A stretch of 64,000 nucleotides of DNA from an uncultured Bacilli bacterium. GTDB taxonomy: Bacteria > Bacillota_I > Bacilli_A > RF39 > UBA660. Below, piece by piece: positions 25,287-33,762 of this stretch (its first letter is position 1; each line of letters opens with the position of its first letter). The notes under the pieces were generated by a model, which saw nothing but the letters and a program-made list of their open reading frames with translations, did not search any database and was not told the DNA's origin. The translations under genes were made by a program, and so were the position numbers. Location: the NCBI GenBank assembly GCA_934130105.1, contig CAKOXL010000003.1, forward strand, positions 4,473 to 68,472, given 5' to 3'.

Positions 25287-26294
25287 CTATTTCATTGTTG
25301 GTATAACATTAACACTTCTAGCAATATCAAGTAACTCATCCTGACTTATTACATCACTTACTAAATAATAGTCAATTCCATTACTACTCCAACTAATCGA
25401 ACTATCAGTTAAAGAACCAACTGTATCAATAAGTAAGTAAGGTTCACCATAAGTTGGAATAATAGAAAATTCATTTTCAATACTTGATGTTTCTTCAACT
25501 AAAAGGAATGGTTTTTCGCCTTCAAATGTCATAATAATTCTTTCACCATCAGTTTTAGTAATCTTTTCTTCACTTGCTAAAACTGTTCCAGTAGGAATAT
25601 ATAATGGATAGATAGAATCCTCGATTTTACTAGTAGTATTAGTATTAGCATCAGCATTATTATCTTGTTCAGTATTCATAATTTTGTTTAAATCAAACGT
25701 ATCATTATTAATATCAGGATTAAGATCAATTGTTAAAAAAGTCATAGTCATTTGACTAATATCATTCTCATCCAATACACTTACCTTTTTTAAATTTAAA
25801 TTTTTGTCAAATGTAACTGTTTGTTTAACTAGTTTTCTATTATTTGGATAATTAACACTAGTTGTAAAAATATGCTCATTTTCGCTACTAACTAAACTTT
25901 TCTCATCATCAGAATTAATATCATCCAAAATAGATTGTATTAAATATACTTGTGAATTATTGTATGGCCAATCACTTTGAAATTTAAAACTTTTATTAAG
26001 TGTCGGTGTTAATACATATACTCCATCTTCATTTTTTAAAATTATCTGTTCATGATTATTATTGCGATTCTTTAAACTAACATAATATTTATCCTTTTTT
26101 TGATAGATAACTTTAACATCGTAATTATACACATCATCATTATTAACAATCTCTAAATTTCCAGTCAATTGATATGCTTTTAAATTACCATATTTCTTAG
26201 AAACATCTTTTAAAACATCATTTTTAGTATTTCCAAAACATCCAGTTGTAAACATACAACTTACAACTAGCAAAAATAAAAATATTTTTTTCAT
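25287..26294 (-). CDS. LolA-like lipoprotein (YdcC/GerS-like)
   Basis: 335 residues from the ATG after GAGGAG. A signal peptide ends in a lipobox-like FTTGC, so the mature protein would be lipid-anchored at Cys ~19. The body follows the LolA/RseB beta-sheet pattern (YQLTGNLEI, YDVKVIYQKKDKYYVSLKN, LKNEDGVYVLTP). The last ~110 residues resemble a DUF4367-type domain (ISWSSNGIDYYLVSDV). In sporulating Firmicutes this type includes YdcC and the germination lipoprotein GerS. A CATAGTAT box with GAATAAT upstream is near a sigma-E promoter in form. The exact role is not certain. Confidence 0.7.
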   Translation of the reverse strand: MKKIFLFLLVVSCMFTTGCFGNTKNDVLKDVSKKYGNLKAYQLTGNLEIVNNDDVYNYDVKVIYQKKDKYYVSLKNRNNNHEQIILKNEDGVYVLTPTLNKSFKFQSDWPYNNSQVYLIQSILDDINSDDEKSLVSSENEHIFTTSVNYPNNRKLVKQTVTFDKNLNLKKVSVLDENDISQMTMTFLTIDLNPDINNDTFDLNKIMNTEQDNNADANTNTTSKIEDSIYPLYIPTGTVLASEEKITKTDGERIIMTFEGEKPFLLVEETSSIENEFSIIPTYGEPYLLIDTVGSLTDSSISWSSNGIDYYLVSDVISQDELLDIARSVNVIPTMK

Positions 26295-26406
26295 GTTCAC
26301 TCCTCTTTTCTTTCATTTAATACTATGAGTAAAAAAATACATTATTCACGAATATTTTTAAAATAAATGCTTATCATAATACTGAAACAAGAAAAAGGAG
26401 GATTTT

Positions 26407-26601
26407 ATGCAAGCATTACAAAAAGTAGCATTAGTTTTCATAATAATAGGCGCTATTAACTGGGGATTAATTGGACTATTCGATTTTAACCTAGTTGAAT
26501 CATTATTTGGAGCAGATAATGTGATAACTAAAATTGTGTATGTTTTGGTCGGCATATCAGGTATTATTGATATAAGTTTATTATTTAACGACTATGAATA
26601 A
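26407..26601 (+). CDS. DUF378 small membrane protein
   Basis: 64 residues; AAAGGAGG before the ATG. Two membrane helices with the DUF378 signature (LVIIGAINWGLIGLF-like: FIIIGAINWGLIGLFDFN, then LFG and YVLVGISGI). Widespread in Firmicutes (YuzA-like), function unknown. Single plus-strand gene closed by a terminator. Confidence 0.9.
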   Translation: MQALQKVALVFIIIGAINWGLIGLFDFNLVESLFGADNVITKIVYVLVGISGIIDISLLFNDYE

Positions 26602-26636
26602 AAGATACTGAAAACATTCAGTATCTTTTATCTTTT
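26600..26636. terminator. Bidirectional terminator between DUF378 and cdaR
   Basis: AAAGATACTGA/TTCAGTATCTTT stem with a 5-nt loop and T/A tails; serves both convergent genes. Confidence 0.8.
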
Positions 26637-27981
26637 ACTTTTCTTCAATTATAATTTTTATTTTTGTTGTTTTTGATTCATAGGTTAATTTCAAATCATC
26701 ACCGCTTGCTTTAACTTCGACTTCATATTCACCAGGTGTGTAACCATTTAAATCAACTGTTACCTTTAAGGAACTTTTATCAAGCTTATTAACAACATCA
26801 CTACTACCTTTAACAACAACTGTTACTTCACTATTTTCTTTTCCTATTGTATATGCTTTATATTTTGTAGTATCTAAATTAATTGGTGTAATCGTAATAG
26901 CATCAAATTCTTTAGTAATTACATCATCAAGTACTACTTTTACAGTAACAGTTTTACTGCTGATTGATCTAACGCCTGATGGTTTATCAATATTAATATT
27001 AAATGTTTTACTACTTGCTAAATTACTAACATCAATTTCAACAGGAATAGAATCAATTCCATTAATTACTGATTCTTCACCATAAATAGTAACCTTAGAA
27101 ATAGAAGTTGTGAATTCTTTTATTGATTTTCCAAAAGCTAAATCTCCCTTAGGAACAACTTGTAATGAAACTTCTTTACTAGGAGAAGTTATTTTAACTG
27201 TTGCATCAATACTAGATGGCACAATCTCAACATCAACAGGCTGACCATCACTATCATAAGCAATAAGCGGAACATCTTTTAATGTGAAAGTACCAACTTT
27301 AGGATTACCAATATTATCAATATCTACTAATGCCTTAACTGTTGCAACCTGTTTTAATTTATAACTAGCGCCTTTAATAATAACATCATTTCTACTTAAA
27401 TCAACATTATCCAAAATTAAAGTTGCATCCAAATTATCCTTATGTAAAATATCATAATCTAATTCTCTAGTCTCAGATACTTTTTCATAAACAACTATAT
27501 TTGCAGTAGATGGATCAAGCTTATAATCTATCGTTTTAAGCGCTTGAGACTGATTGTAATTTAATTTAACTTTATGACTACCAGGAGTTAATCCTCTTAA
27601 ATCAACAGAAATACTTAAACTTGAAGTATACTGCTTAGCTAAATATAAATCGGATGTTCTACCAATCAAAGTAACATCAACTGTCGTTGGAAGACCTTCT
27701 ATAACATAAGCTTCTTCATTATATTCAGCTTGAACTGGTTGATTATATAAAATCTCAGCATTCTTATTTATTAATGTATCCGAGTTTTGATCGACTATAA
27801 AAAATACAGCAAAAGCAAAAATTAAAGATAATATAATCAAAGTTTGTTTCTTATTAATAAATTTTTCTATTTCTTTACCATTTTTCTTAATAAAATCTGA
27901 AATAAATAAAATAAATTTCGTAATTGGAGTAATTAACCATTTATCAAAAAATAAAACTATTTTTTTACCTATTTTCTTCAT
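26635..27981 (-). CDS. cdaR: YbbR-domain regulator CdaR of the c-di-AMP synthase
   Basis: 448 residues from the ATG after GAGGAAG; overlaps the end of cdaA by 17 bases. One membrane helix (~48-68) is followed by four YbbR repeats outside the cell (marks: NAEILYNQPVQAEYNEEAYVIEGLPTTVDVTL; LDLNGYTPGEYEV-type ends VDLRGLTPGSHKV, VDVSNL, VDLNGYTPGEY). CdaR binds CdaA and tunes c-di-AMP production. The glmM gene that usually follows is absent here. Confidence 0.92.
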   Translation of the reverse strand: MKKIGKKIVLFFDKWLITPITKFILFISDFIKKNGKEIEKFINKKQTLIILSLIFAFAVFFIVDQNSDTLINKNAEILYNQPVQAEYNEEAYVIEGLPTTVDVTLIGRTSDLYLAKQYTSSLSISVDLRGLTPGSHKVKLNYNQSQALKTIDYKLDPSTANIVVYEKVSETRELDYDILHKDNLDATLILDNVDLSRNDVIIKGASYKLKQVATVKALVDIDNIGNPKVGTFTLKDVPLIAYDSDGQPVDVEIVPSSIDATVKITSPSKEVSLQVVPKGDLAFGKSIKEFTTSISKVTIYGEESVINGIDSIPVEIDVSNLASSKTFNINIDKPSGVRSISSKTVTVKVVLDDVITKEFDAITITPINLDTTKYKAYTIGKENSEVTVVVKGSSDVVNKLDKSSLKVTVDLNGYTPGEYEVEVKASGDDLKLTYESKTTKIKIIIEEK

Positions 27982-28789
27982 AAATATCTTCCTCATCTAA
28001 CTCATCTAAATAATCTTCTTCTTGTTTAGGTCTTAACTCATCAATTAACATCATTCTAACATCATCAACAGATAAGTTATAAAATAATTCACCTTTTACA
28101 GCTACACTTACTCTACCTGTTTCTTCTGATACAACAACACTAATTGCATCACTTTCTTCAGTAATACCTAAAGCAGCACGGTGACGAGTACCAAATTTTT
28201 TATTAACTTTTGAACTGTTACTTGTTGGAAAAACAGCGCCAGCACAACTTATTCTATTACCTTGAATAATTACTCCACCATCATGAAGTGGATTGTTTGG
28301 AAAGAATATTGATATTAACAAGTCGCTAGATAAATCTGCATATATTTTTTTACTTTTTTCAATATAATTAGCTAAACTAATATCTCTTTCTAGAACAATT
28401 AAAGCACCTATTCTAGCTTTTCTCAAATATTCAACTGCTGAAACAATTTCATATACTAATCGCTCGCGTTCATCAACTGTTAAAACTTTATGGCGACCTA
28501 ATAATTGGGTTTTCCCTATTTGTTCTAACACATTCCTTATTTCTGGTTGGAAAATTATAATTAAAGCAAGTGGTCCCCACATGATTACATATTCAAGTAA
28601 TAAACCAATAGTAGTTAAACCTAACAGATCGCTAATTATTTTAAGTGCTAAAATAATAGCTACTCCTTTAAATAATAAAGTTAATTTTACGTTATTTCTA
28701 ATATTTTTTAAAATATAATAAATTGCTAACCAAACTAATGAAATATCAAGAATTTTCTTAGCAATCGTAATAATACTATCTAATGTCAT
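27965..28789 (-). CDS. cdaA: Diadenylate cyclase CdaA
   Basis: 274 residues from the ATG after AAAGGA. Makes the second messenger c-di-AMP from two ATP. Three N-terminal membrane helices (~10-75) and a DisA-N catalytic domain with both key motifs: NPLHDGGVI (DGA-type) and GTRHRAALG (RHR). Followed by cdaR; preceded by a small membrane protein gene in the same operon. c-di-AMP controls osmolyte and cell-wall homeostasis. Confidence 0.96.
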   Translation of the reverse strand: MTLDSIITIAKKILDISLVWLAIYYILKNIRNNVKLTLLFKGVAIILALKIISDLLGLTTIGLLLEYVIMWGPLALIIIFQPEIRNVLEQIGKTQLLGRHKVLTVDERERLVYEIVSAVEYLRKARIGALIVLERDISLANYIEKSKKIYADLSSDLLISIFFPNNPLHDGGVIIQGNRISCAGAVFPTSNSSKVNKKFGTRHRAALGITEESDAISVVVSEETGRVSVAVKGELFYNLSVDDVRMMLIDELRPKQEEDYLDELDEEDIYEENR

Positions 28790-28840
28790 AATTATTCCTT
28801 TCATAAAAACTATTTTAAACTATTTATTAAATACAAATTA

Positions 28841-29104
28841 CTAATTAGAATGAAAGTCGTTAAAATCATTAACACTAACACTGCTACTAGGTGTATTAAT
28901 AACATTACTATCTTTAATAGTAACGGGTTCAATTGGTGGAACTAAATTATCATTTTTAACAATAGCAACCCTAGCTTTTTCTTCATCTGAAATTTTCTTT
29001 TTTTCCATTAAGTAACCTATTATTGCCATAATAAAAATAACTGATAATATAGCAACAACAACGTACAACGGACCATCAAGAATATCTCTAAAAAATTTAA
29101 TCAT
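28841..29104 (-). CDS. Small single-helix membrane protein in the cdaA operon
   Basis: 87 residues; GAGGG before the ATG. One membrane helix (~14-34), then a charged region and a Ser/Asn-rich tail. Not recognised. It starts the operon with cdaA (51-base gap), so a link to envelope or c-di-AMP functions is possible. Confidence 0.7.
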   Translation of the reverse strand: MIKFFRDILDGPLYVVVAILSVIFIMAIIGYLMEKKKISDEEKARVAIVKNDNLVPPIEPVTIKDSNVINTPSSSVSVNDFNDFHSN

Positions 29105-29129
29105 TTTAAATCCCTCTTATTCTAAAGAA

Positions 29130-29158
29130 ATTATAACACGAATTAATAAATATGTAAA
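29130..29158 (-). promoter_or_regulatory. Promoter of the small membrane protein-cdaA-cdaR operon
   Basis: Minus strand TTTACA (29158-29153), 17 bases, TATAAT (29135-29130) with TG extended -10. Confidence 0.7.
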
Positions 29159-29524
29159 TTATGAATGTTTAAGCCCAATTTTTCCTTATAGATTATAGCT
29201 AATAAAAGGTAAATAATATTATTAAGTATTTTTAAATAAAGGACTAATTACTTAATCAACTATTCTTATTAAATAATCATTATTTTTTCTATTACCATTA
29301 TTAGTTAAAACTAATCAAGTACAATTAACACAGTAAATATATTTTTAAATGCATTCTTAAATTTTAAAACCCAAACGTTTATCGTTTGAGCTTATTATCA
29401 AAATAGCAAACAGTATAATCTACAACTTTTTCTTCAATAGTAATTCGTATAAGTCAATCTATATAAAATGGCAACAAAAAGAAAAAGAAATGGAAACACC
29501 ATTTCAAAACTTTATGATACTAAA
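29159..29524. other. Intergenic stretch without a recognisable gene
   Basis: AT-rich. The only clear structure is a small hairpin CAAACG/CGTTTG at about 29372-29388, followed by GGTTTTAAAATTT on the minus strand, perhaps a weak terminator for the gene at 29525. Confidence 0.5.
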
Positions 29525-29989
29525 TTAATAATGAATTGCCTGATGTTTTATTTTAACTCCATCTACATCTATATAATCAGAACAATCATATTTATATAAA
29601 GTAGTACCATTTGTATCTATTTCCTTTAACACATCTCTATCATCTACTACATTAGTATCAACATTTTTATGACTCATAATAGATGATACTAAATCTATAA
29701 ATTTTGCATATGCCTTAATCTCTCCAGCTATTAAATCAATAGATTCTTTACTATATTCTTTTGTTGTGTCATATAACTTAGAAGAAGCTAATGTAATGTT
29801 AACAACTAATCTAGATTGTAAATCAAATAATTCATTTAAAGAAAGTGAATCCATTAAATTACTTATCTTTTTGCTAGAGTCTTTCAATTTTTCTTCTAAA
29901 GAATTTCCTGATTAAAAATTTTGAACATTAATACCTAATTCTTTTACATACTCTTCTATACTTTCAACTATTATTTCTACCAAACACAT
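29525..29989 (-). pseudogene. Small protein gene split by an in-frame stop
   Basis: A frame starts at ATG 29989 with GGGAGG before it and encodes 25 residues (MCLVEIIVESIEEYVKELG...) up to a TAA at 29914-29912. The same frame then continues without a further stop for 128 codons to 29525 (the downstream open part, from a TTG at 29887, has 120 residues, helical, ends KHQAIHY). The downstream part has no ribosome binding site of its own. The simplest reading is one ~154-residue gene interrupted by a nonsense change; translational restart is the alternative. Family not recognised. Confidence 0.55.
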
Positions 29990-30009
29990 AATTTTATCCC
30001 TCCCAAATA

Positions 30010-31074
30010 TCAATTGCAATTATATTTTTTTTGCTTTGTTTTATTTTTAAAATCAAATAATTGATTATCTAAATATGCAATTTCAATTTCTCTACTAGAA
30101 ATTGTTTTCATACTTTCAATTGTGCTAGCAATTTTTTCAATAACTTCTTTTGAATTAGATAAAGACATCTTTTTTACTTCTTCTATAATTGTCTTTCTTT
30201 CTTCATTAGAATTTAATAAATATACTTTTTTTGCATTTTCGTCATCAATTTTAAAAAAACTGCAATCAGAGCTTAATATTAAAGGACATTCAGCAATTCG
30301 TTCAATACAGCTTTGTAATAATAATGAGTATTCAAACTTTCCTAAGTTTTCTTTGTTACCATAAAGATCTGAAGAATCTTCAACGCTTGCGTCTACATTC
30401 GTATAACAAAAATTCAAATAATCTTTATAGTTAAGAATCACTTGATTTTTCAAAGTTATATCTGGTAATTTGGTATTACCTAAATAAGTACAACTAGCCA
30501 TTATTTTCTCACCAGTCGTCATTTCTTCAAAAATTCCATTTCCTAAATATTTAATTGCTAATAATGTGGTTGATGTTGATGATTTACAATATTTTTCAAC
30601 ACTAAGGTCTTTTCTCCAACTAATAGTATCAAAGTCATCATAATCGTATTCATCATAAGTAAAAGAATTTTCTAAACATACACCACATAGATACATAACA
30701 TCAGTAAAATATATTTCCCCAATTTTTACTTCTTCATCCATTGGTTTAAAACAAAAATACCAATTATCCTCAGAAGGACCACTCAAATCATCACCGGAAG
30801 TCTCATCTAAATCTTCACCCAAACGTTCATCGGAAGTTTCAACCAAATCTTCACCCAAATATTCATCAGAAGTTTCATCCAAATCTTCACCCAAACGTTC
30901 ATCGGAAGTTTCAACCAAATCTTCACCCAAATATTCATCAGAAGTTTCATCCCAATCTTCACATAAACGTTCATCAGAAGTTTCATCCAAATCTTCGCCC
31001 AAATACTCATCAAAAGTTTCGTCCAAATCTTCACTTAAACCTTCATAGTAAGTTCTATTATTAATTCGTTCCAT
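30010..31074 (-). CDS. Acidic 12-residue-repeat protein
   Basis: 354 residues; GGAGAA before the ATG. Residues ~14-97 are seven tandem copies of a 12-residue unit with consensus GEDLDETSDEYL, alternating DEYL and DERL endings so that a 24-residue (72-base) higher-order unit is visible. The remaining ~255 residues are a globular part with several Cys and no known motif (ends in NKTKQKKYNCN). It lies 20 bases upstream of the split gene on the same strand. Function unknown. The near-identical DNA repeats make length variation between strains likely. Confidence 0.75.
   Translation of the reverse strand: MERINNRTYYEGLSEDLDETFDEYLGEDLDETSDERLCEDWDETSDEYLGEDLVETSDERLGEDLDETSDEYLGEDLVETSDERLGEDLDETSGDDLSGPSEDNWYFCFKPMDEEVKIGEIYFTDVMYLCGVCLENSFTYDEYDYDDFDTISWRKDLSVEKYCKSSTSTTLLAIKYLGNGIFEEMTTGEKIMASCTYLGNTKLPDITLKNQVILNYKDYLNFCYTNVDASVEDSSDLYGNKENLGKFEYSLLLQSCIERIAECPLILSSDCSFFKIDDENAKKVYLLNSNEERKTIIEEVKKMSLSNSKEVIEKIASTIESMKTISSREIEIAYLDNQLFDFKNKTKQKKYNCN
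30781..31037 (-). repeat. 36-base tandem repeat inside the acidic-repeat gene
   Basis: Seven in-frame copies of a ~36-base unit (72-base higher-order pattern) encoding the 12-residue acidic repeats. Copies in the middle are nearly identical at the DNA level, the outer ones more diverged, as expected for expansion by slippage or recombination. Confidence 0.85.
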
Positions 31075-31237
31075 TTTTCTCCTCCAATCTACCCATATTA
31101 TAGCATAATTATTGATTTTTAAATATATTTATACATTTATTTACGTTTGCGCAGTATTAAAATTATCATTTTTCAATTTATCTTCCCTATATTTTTTACA
31201 ATAGATAAAAATAATTATAATTAATACTTCCTTATAT

Positions 31238-31266
31238 ATAAAAAAGCTAACTACTTACTAGTTAGC
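31238..31266 (-). terminator. Terminator of tRNA-Thr
   Basis: GCTAACTA/TAGTTAGC stem with a 5-nt loop and TTTTTTATAT tail on the minus strand. Confidence 0.8.
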
Positions 31267-31314
31267 AATCTATTAATTAAACAATGCTGGAACATATCCA
31301 AGTATTAATCAATC

Positions 31315-31390
31315 TGGTGCCGACTGCCGGATTTGAACCAGCGACCTACGCGTTACGAGTGCGTTGCACTACCAACTGTGCTAAGTCGGC
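31315..31390 (-). tRNA. tRNA-Thr (anticodon CGT)
   Basis: Full cloverleaf with encoded CCA; acceptor GCCGACT/AGTCGGC, anticodon loop CTCGTAA, T-loop TTCAAAT. Reads ACG. Confidence 0.94.
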
Positions 31391-31423
31391 AATAAAAAGA
31401 AAAGAGCTTTGATATCAAAGCTC
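31391..31423 (-). terminator. Terminator between tRNA-Lys and tRNA-Thr
   Basis: A perfect 20-base palindrome (GAGCTTTGAT and its complement) followed by TTTTCTTTTTATT on the minus strand, directly abutting tRNA-Thr. Confidence 0.65.
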
Positions 31424-31436
31424 ATTGTAATCAACT

Positions 31437-31512
31437 TGGTGGGCTGTTAGGGATTCGAACCCTAGACCCACTGATTAAGAGTCAGTTGCTCTACCAACTG
31501 AGCTAACAGCCC
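31437..31512 (-). tRNA. tRNA-Lys (anticodon CTT)
   Basis: Full cloverleaf with encoded CCA; acceptor GGGCTGT/ACAGCCC, anticodon loop CTCTTAA. Reads AAG. Confidence 0.95.
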
Positions 31513-31594
31513 AAAATTTAAATTACTACTATAGTATATCACAAAAATTGAAAATGAAAATATTTTTTTAGCATTTTTTTGATTTTTTTAACAT

Positions 31595-32500
31595 TTAATG
31601 CTTAAATCTTTTCATAATTTTTGCAAACGCATACTTTGTAGAACGAATAGGGCCATTTGTAAATATACCTTTTATTGTTTGCTCAGTACTTTCTTTTTTA
31701 TTTAGTTTCGTAAAATATTCTAATATTTTTGATTTAATAGAAGCTAAATCGTAACAATTACTACTATTTAAATAATTAGCTAATTCTGGTGGTAATAAAT
31801 CAACACTTTTTATTAACTCTTGGTAATCAACAATTAAACTAGTATCATCATTAACATTAACATAATTATTTTTACCATAAATTTTATTTAAATCCTCATA
31901 GCCGCCTTCAACAATATTAATTACTTTACGAGGATTTTCAGCAAATTTCATTCTAGTATCACCTAAATAAGATAAAGAACAAATCTGAACATATAAATCA
32001 AATAATTTATTGTTATTATTATCAGGCAAAGTAAGTAAAGCCGTCAAAACAGCAGAATTCCTATTTTCCTCATTAGCTTCATCAATTAATTTAGAATTAG
32101 TAATAGCAAGTATATTTTTTTGAAATCTACCAGGTAAATAAAAACTCTTCCAACTTCGTAAATACAAAATTAAATCTTTTTCTTCAATTGTACCATATTT
32201 GTAGGTGCTATTTTTATAATTTATATTACTCAAATAAGTAATACCAGTACTACCCTTTAGTTTTTTTAAGCTAGCATGCTTAAAATACAATTTTCCGGTA
32301 AACGAATAATCACTTGGATTAATCATCATATTTTTTAAATGCCATTCTTTTAAATTTTCAACAACAAAAATCAAATCTATTTGTGGTTTATCGTTCGTTG
32401 TATAACTACTTTGTTTAAATATACCCGAACCATAACCATAAACCGCTATTACTTTTGGCCTTTTTTTAACAAATTCCTTTATTTCTTTTACATCAACCAC
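31595..32500 (-). CDS. tam41: Tam41/MMP37-type phosphatidate cytidylyltransferase
   Basis: 301 residues, GTG start. The Tam41 (MMP37) family makes CDP-diacylglycerol from phosphatidic acid and CTP and is best known as the inner-mitochondrial enzyme for cardiolipin. Family marks run the whole length: VYGYGSGIFKQ (20-30), the acidic IDLIFVVENLKEWH (41-54), NPSDYSF (61-67), KYGTIEEKDL (101-110), LPGRFQK, LPDNN, LSYLGDTRM, and the C-terminal TIKGIFTNGPIRSTKYA. It is 30 bases after ddl at the end of an envelope operon. It is unrelated to the bacterial membrane-embedded CdsA. Soluble or peripheral membrane location expected. Confidence 0.85.
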   Translation of the reverse strand: MVDVKEIKEFVKKRPKVIAVYGYGSGIFKQSSYTTNDKPQIDLIFVVENLKEWHLKNMMINPSDYSFTGKLYFKHASLKKLKGSTGITYLSNINYKNSTYKYGTIEEKDLILYLRSWKSFYLPGRFQKNILAITNSKLIDEANEENRNSAVLTALLTLPDNNNNKLFDLYVQICSLSYLGDTRMKFAENPRKVINIVEGGYEDLNKIYGKNNYVNVNDDTSLIVDYQELIKSVDLLPPELANYLNSSNCYDLASIKSKILEYFTKLNKKESTEQTIKGIFTNGPIRSTKYAFAKIMKRFKH

Positions 32501-32529
32501 AATATCAACTCACTTATAAAAAGAAGAAA

Positions 32530-33750
32530 TTATTTGCTAATCTTAGCTTTAGAACCTTTCATTCCTTTTAAGCCACCAAGCTCAGTAAAGCCTTTTAATA
32601 TATTAGTGTCAAATGAATGTGTTTTTGCCACTCTCTTTTTATAATCACGGATACCAATATTTATCATATCATCTAAAAGCTCTGTATATTCTTTACCAGT
32701 TGGTTCCCATAAATAAAATGATAATGAACCAGGAATATTATTAACTTCATTTATATAAACTTTCTTTGACTTAGTATCAATTAAAAAGTCAATTCTAACT
32801 ACCCCACTAGAGCCTAGTGCTTTAAAGGCATCAATCGCAACTTTTTCCACTTCTTCTTTCATCTTGTCATCAAGTGGTGCTGGTATTATACGATTTGCTG
32901 ATACCATTCCCTTAGAAGTCTTAAACTTGCCACCAAGCTTACCTTTTGATTTACTACTTCCAATATATTTATCTTCATATGTTAAAAATTTATTAGAAGA
33001 AATTACTTGCTCAATAGCACTTACTTGTTGATTTTCATAGTTTCCTAAAACGCTAATATTTACTTCCATTAAATTTTCTACTAATTTTTCTACTACTATT
33101 TTATGATCATATTTAATAGCATCTTCAACTGCCACTTTGGCTTCTTCCTGATTAGCAGCCGTTTTAATTCCAACACTACTACCTAGTGTAGCTGGCTTTA
33201 CAATAACTGGATAACCCAATTTTTTAATATTAGATAAAATGCTATCTGAATCTTCTTCATATTCATTATCATAGAACCAAATATATTTACATACAGGAAT
33301 ATTTTGAGATTCAAAAATCTCTTTCATGAACAATTTATCCTGACCAACAACAGATGAATATACATCACCACCAACAAATGGTATACCTATTGACTCTAAA
33401 TATCCTTGAAGAACACCATCTTCTACATTAGTTCCATGAACTATTGGAAATGCCATGTCAATTTCTTTTACTGTTTGCTTAAATCCTCTTTTATTTTGTA
33501 AAACAAAGTGACCATTTTTTTCATATAAAACTACATTTTTAGCATATCTTTTAATTAATGATAAGTCACTATATGTCTCTATTTCCTTTAACATTTCCCC
33601 TGTATACCACTGTCTATCCTTAGTAATATATATTGGAATAATTTCATACTTTTCACTATCCATTTTATTCATAGCCTGAATAGCTGAAATAATACTTACT
33701 TCATGTTCAACACTTTCTCCACCAAAAATAACACCTAATCTAATTTTCAT
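32530..33750 (-). CDS. ddl: D-alanine--D-alanine ligase
   Basis: 406 residues from the ATG after AGGAG. Makes the D-Ala-D-Ala dipeptide of peptidoglycan. ATP-grasp marks: VIFGGESVEHEVS, VHGTNVEDGVLQG, KPATLGSSVGIK, VRIDFLI and NEVNNIPGSLS. About 40 residues longer than most Ddl because of a basic C-terminal tail (VAKTHSFDTNILKGF...SKAKISK). Follows murF by 12 bases. Confidence 0.94.
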   Translation of the reverse strand: MKIRLGVIFGGESVEHEVSIISAIQAMNKMDSEKYEIIPIYITKDRQWYTGEMLKEIETYSDLSLIKRYAKNVVLYEKNGHFVLQNKRGFKQTVKEIDMAFPIVHGTNVEDGVLQGYLESIGIPFVGGDVYSSVVGQDKLFMKEIFESQNIPVCKYIWFYDNEYEEDSDSILSNIKKLGYPVIVKPATLGSSVGIKTAANQEEAKVAVEDAIKYDHKIVVEKLVENLMEVNISVLGNYENQQVSAIEQVISSNKFLTYEDKYIGSSKSKGKLGGKFKTSKGMVSANRIIPAPLDDKMKEEVEKVAIDAFKALGSSGVVRIDFLIDTKSKKVYINEVNNIPGSLSFYLWEPTGKEYTELLDDMINIGIRDYKKRVAKTHSFDTNILKGFTELGGLKGMKGSKAKISK

Positions 33751-33762
33751 TACATTCAACTC

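Noticed and set aside
30807..31034. 75-residue open frame rich in KIWMKLLMN repeats
   Set aside because: It is the shifted frame of the acidic repeat gene on the same strand and has no ribosome binding site.
30781..31037. Regular ~36-base repeats resembling a CRISPR array
   Set aside because: The units are directly adjacent with no spacers and encode an in-frame acidic 12-residue repeat; there are no cas genes.
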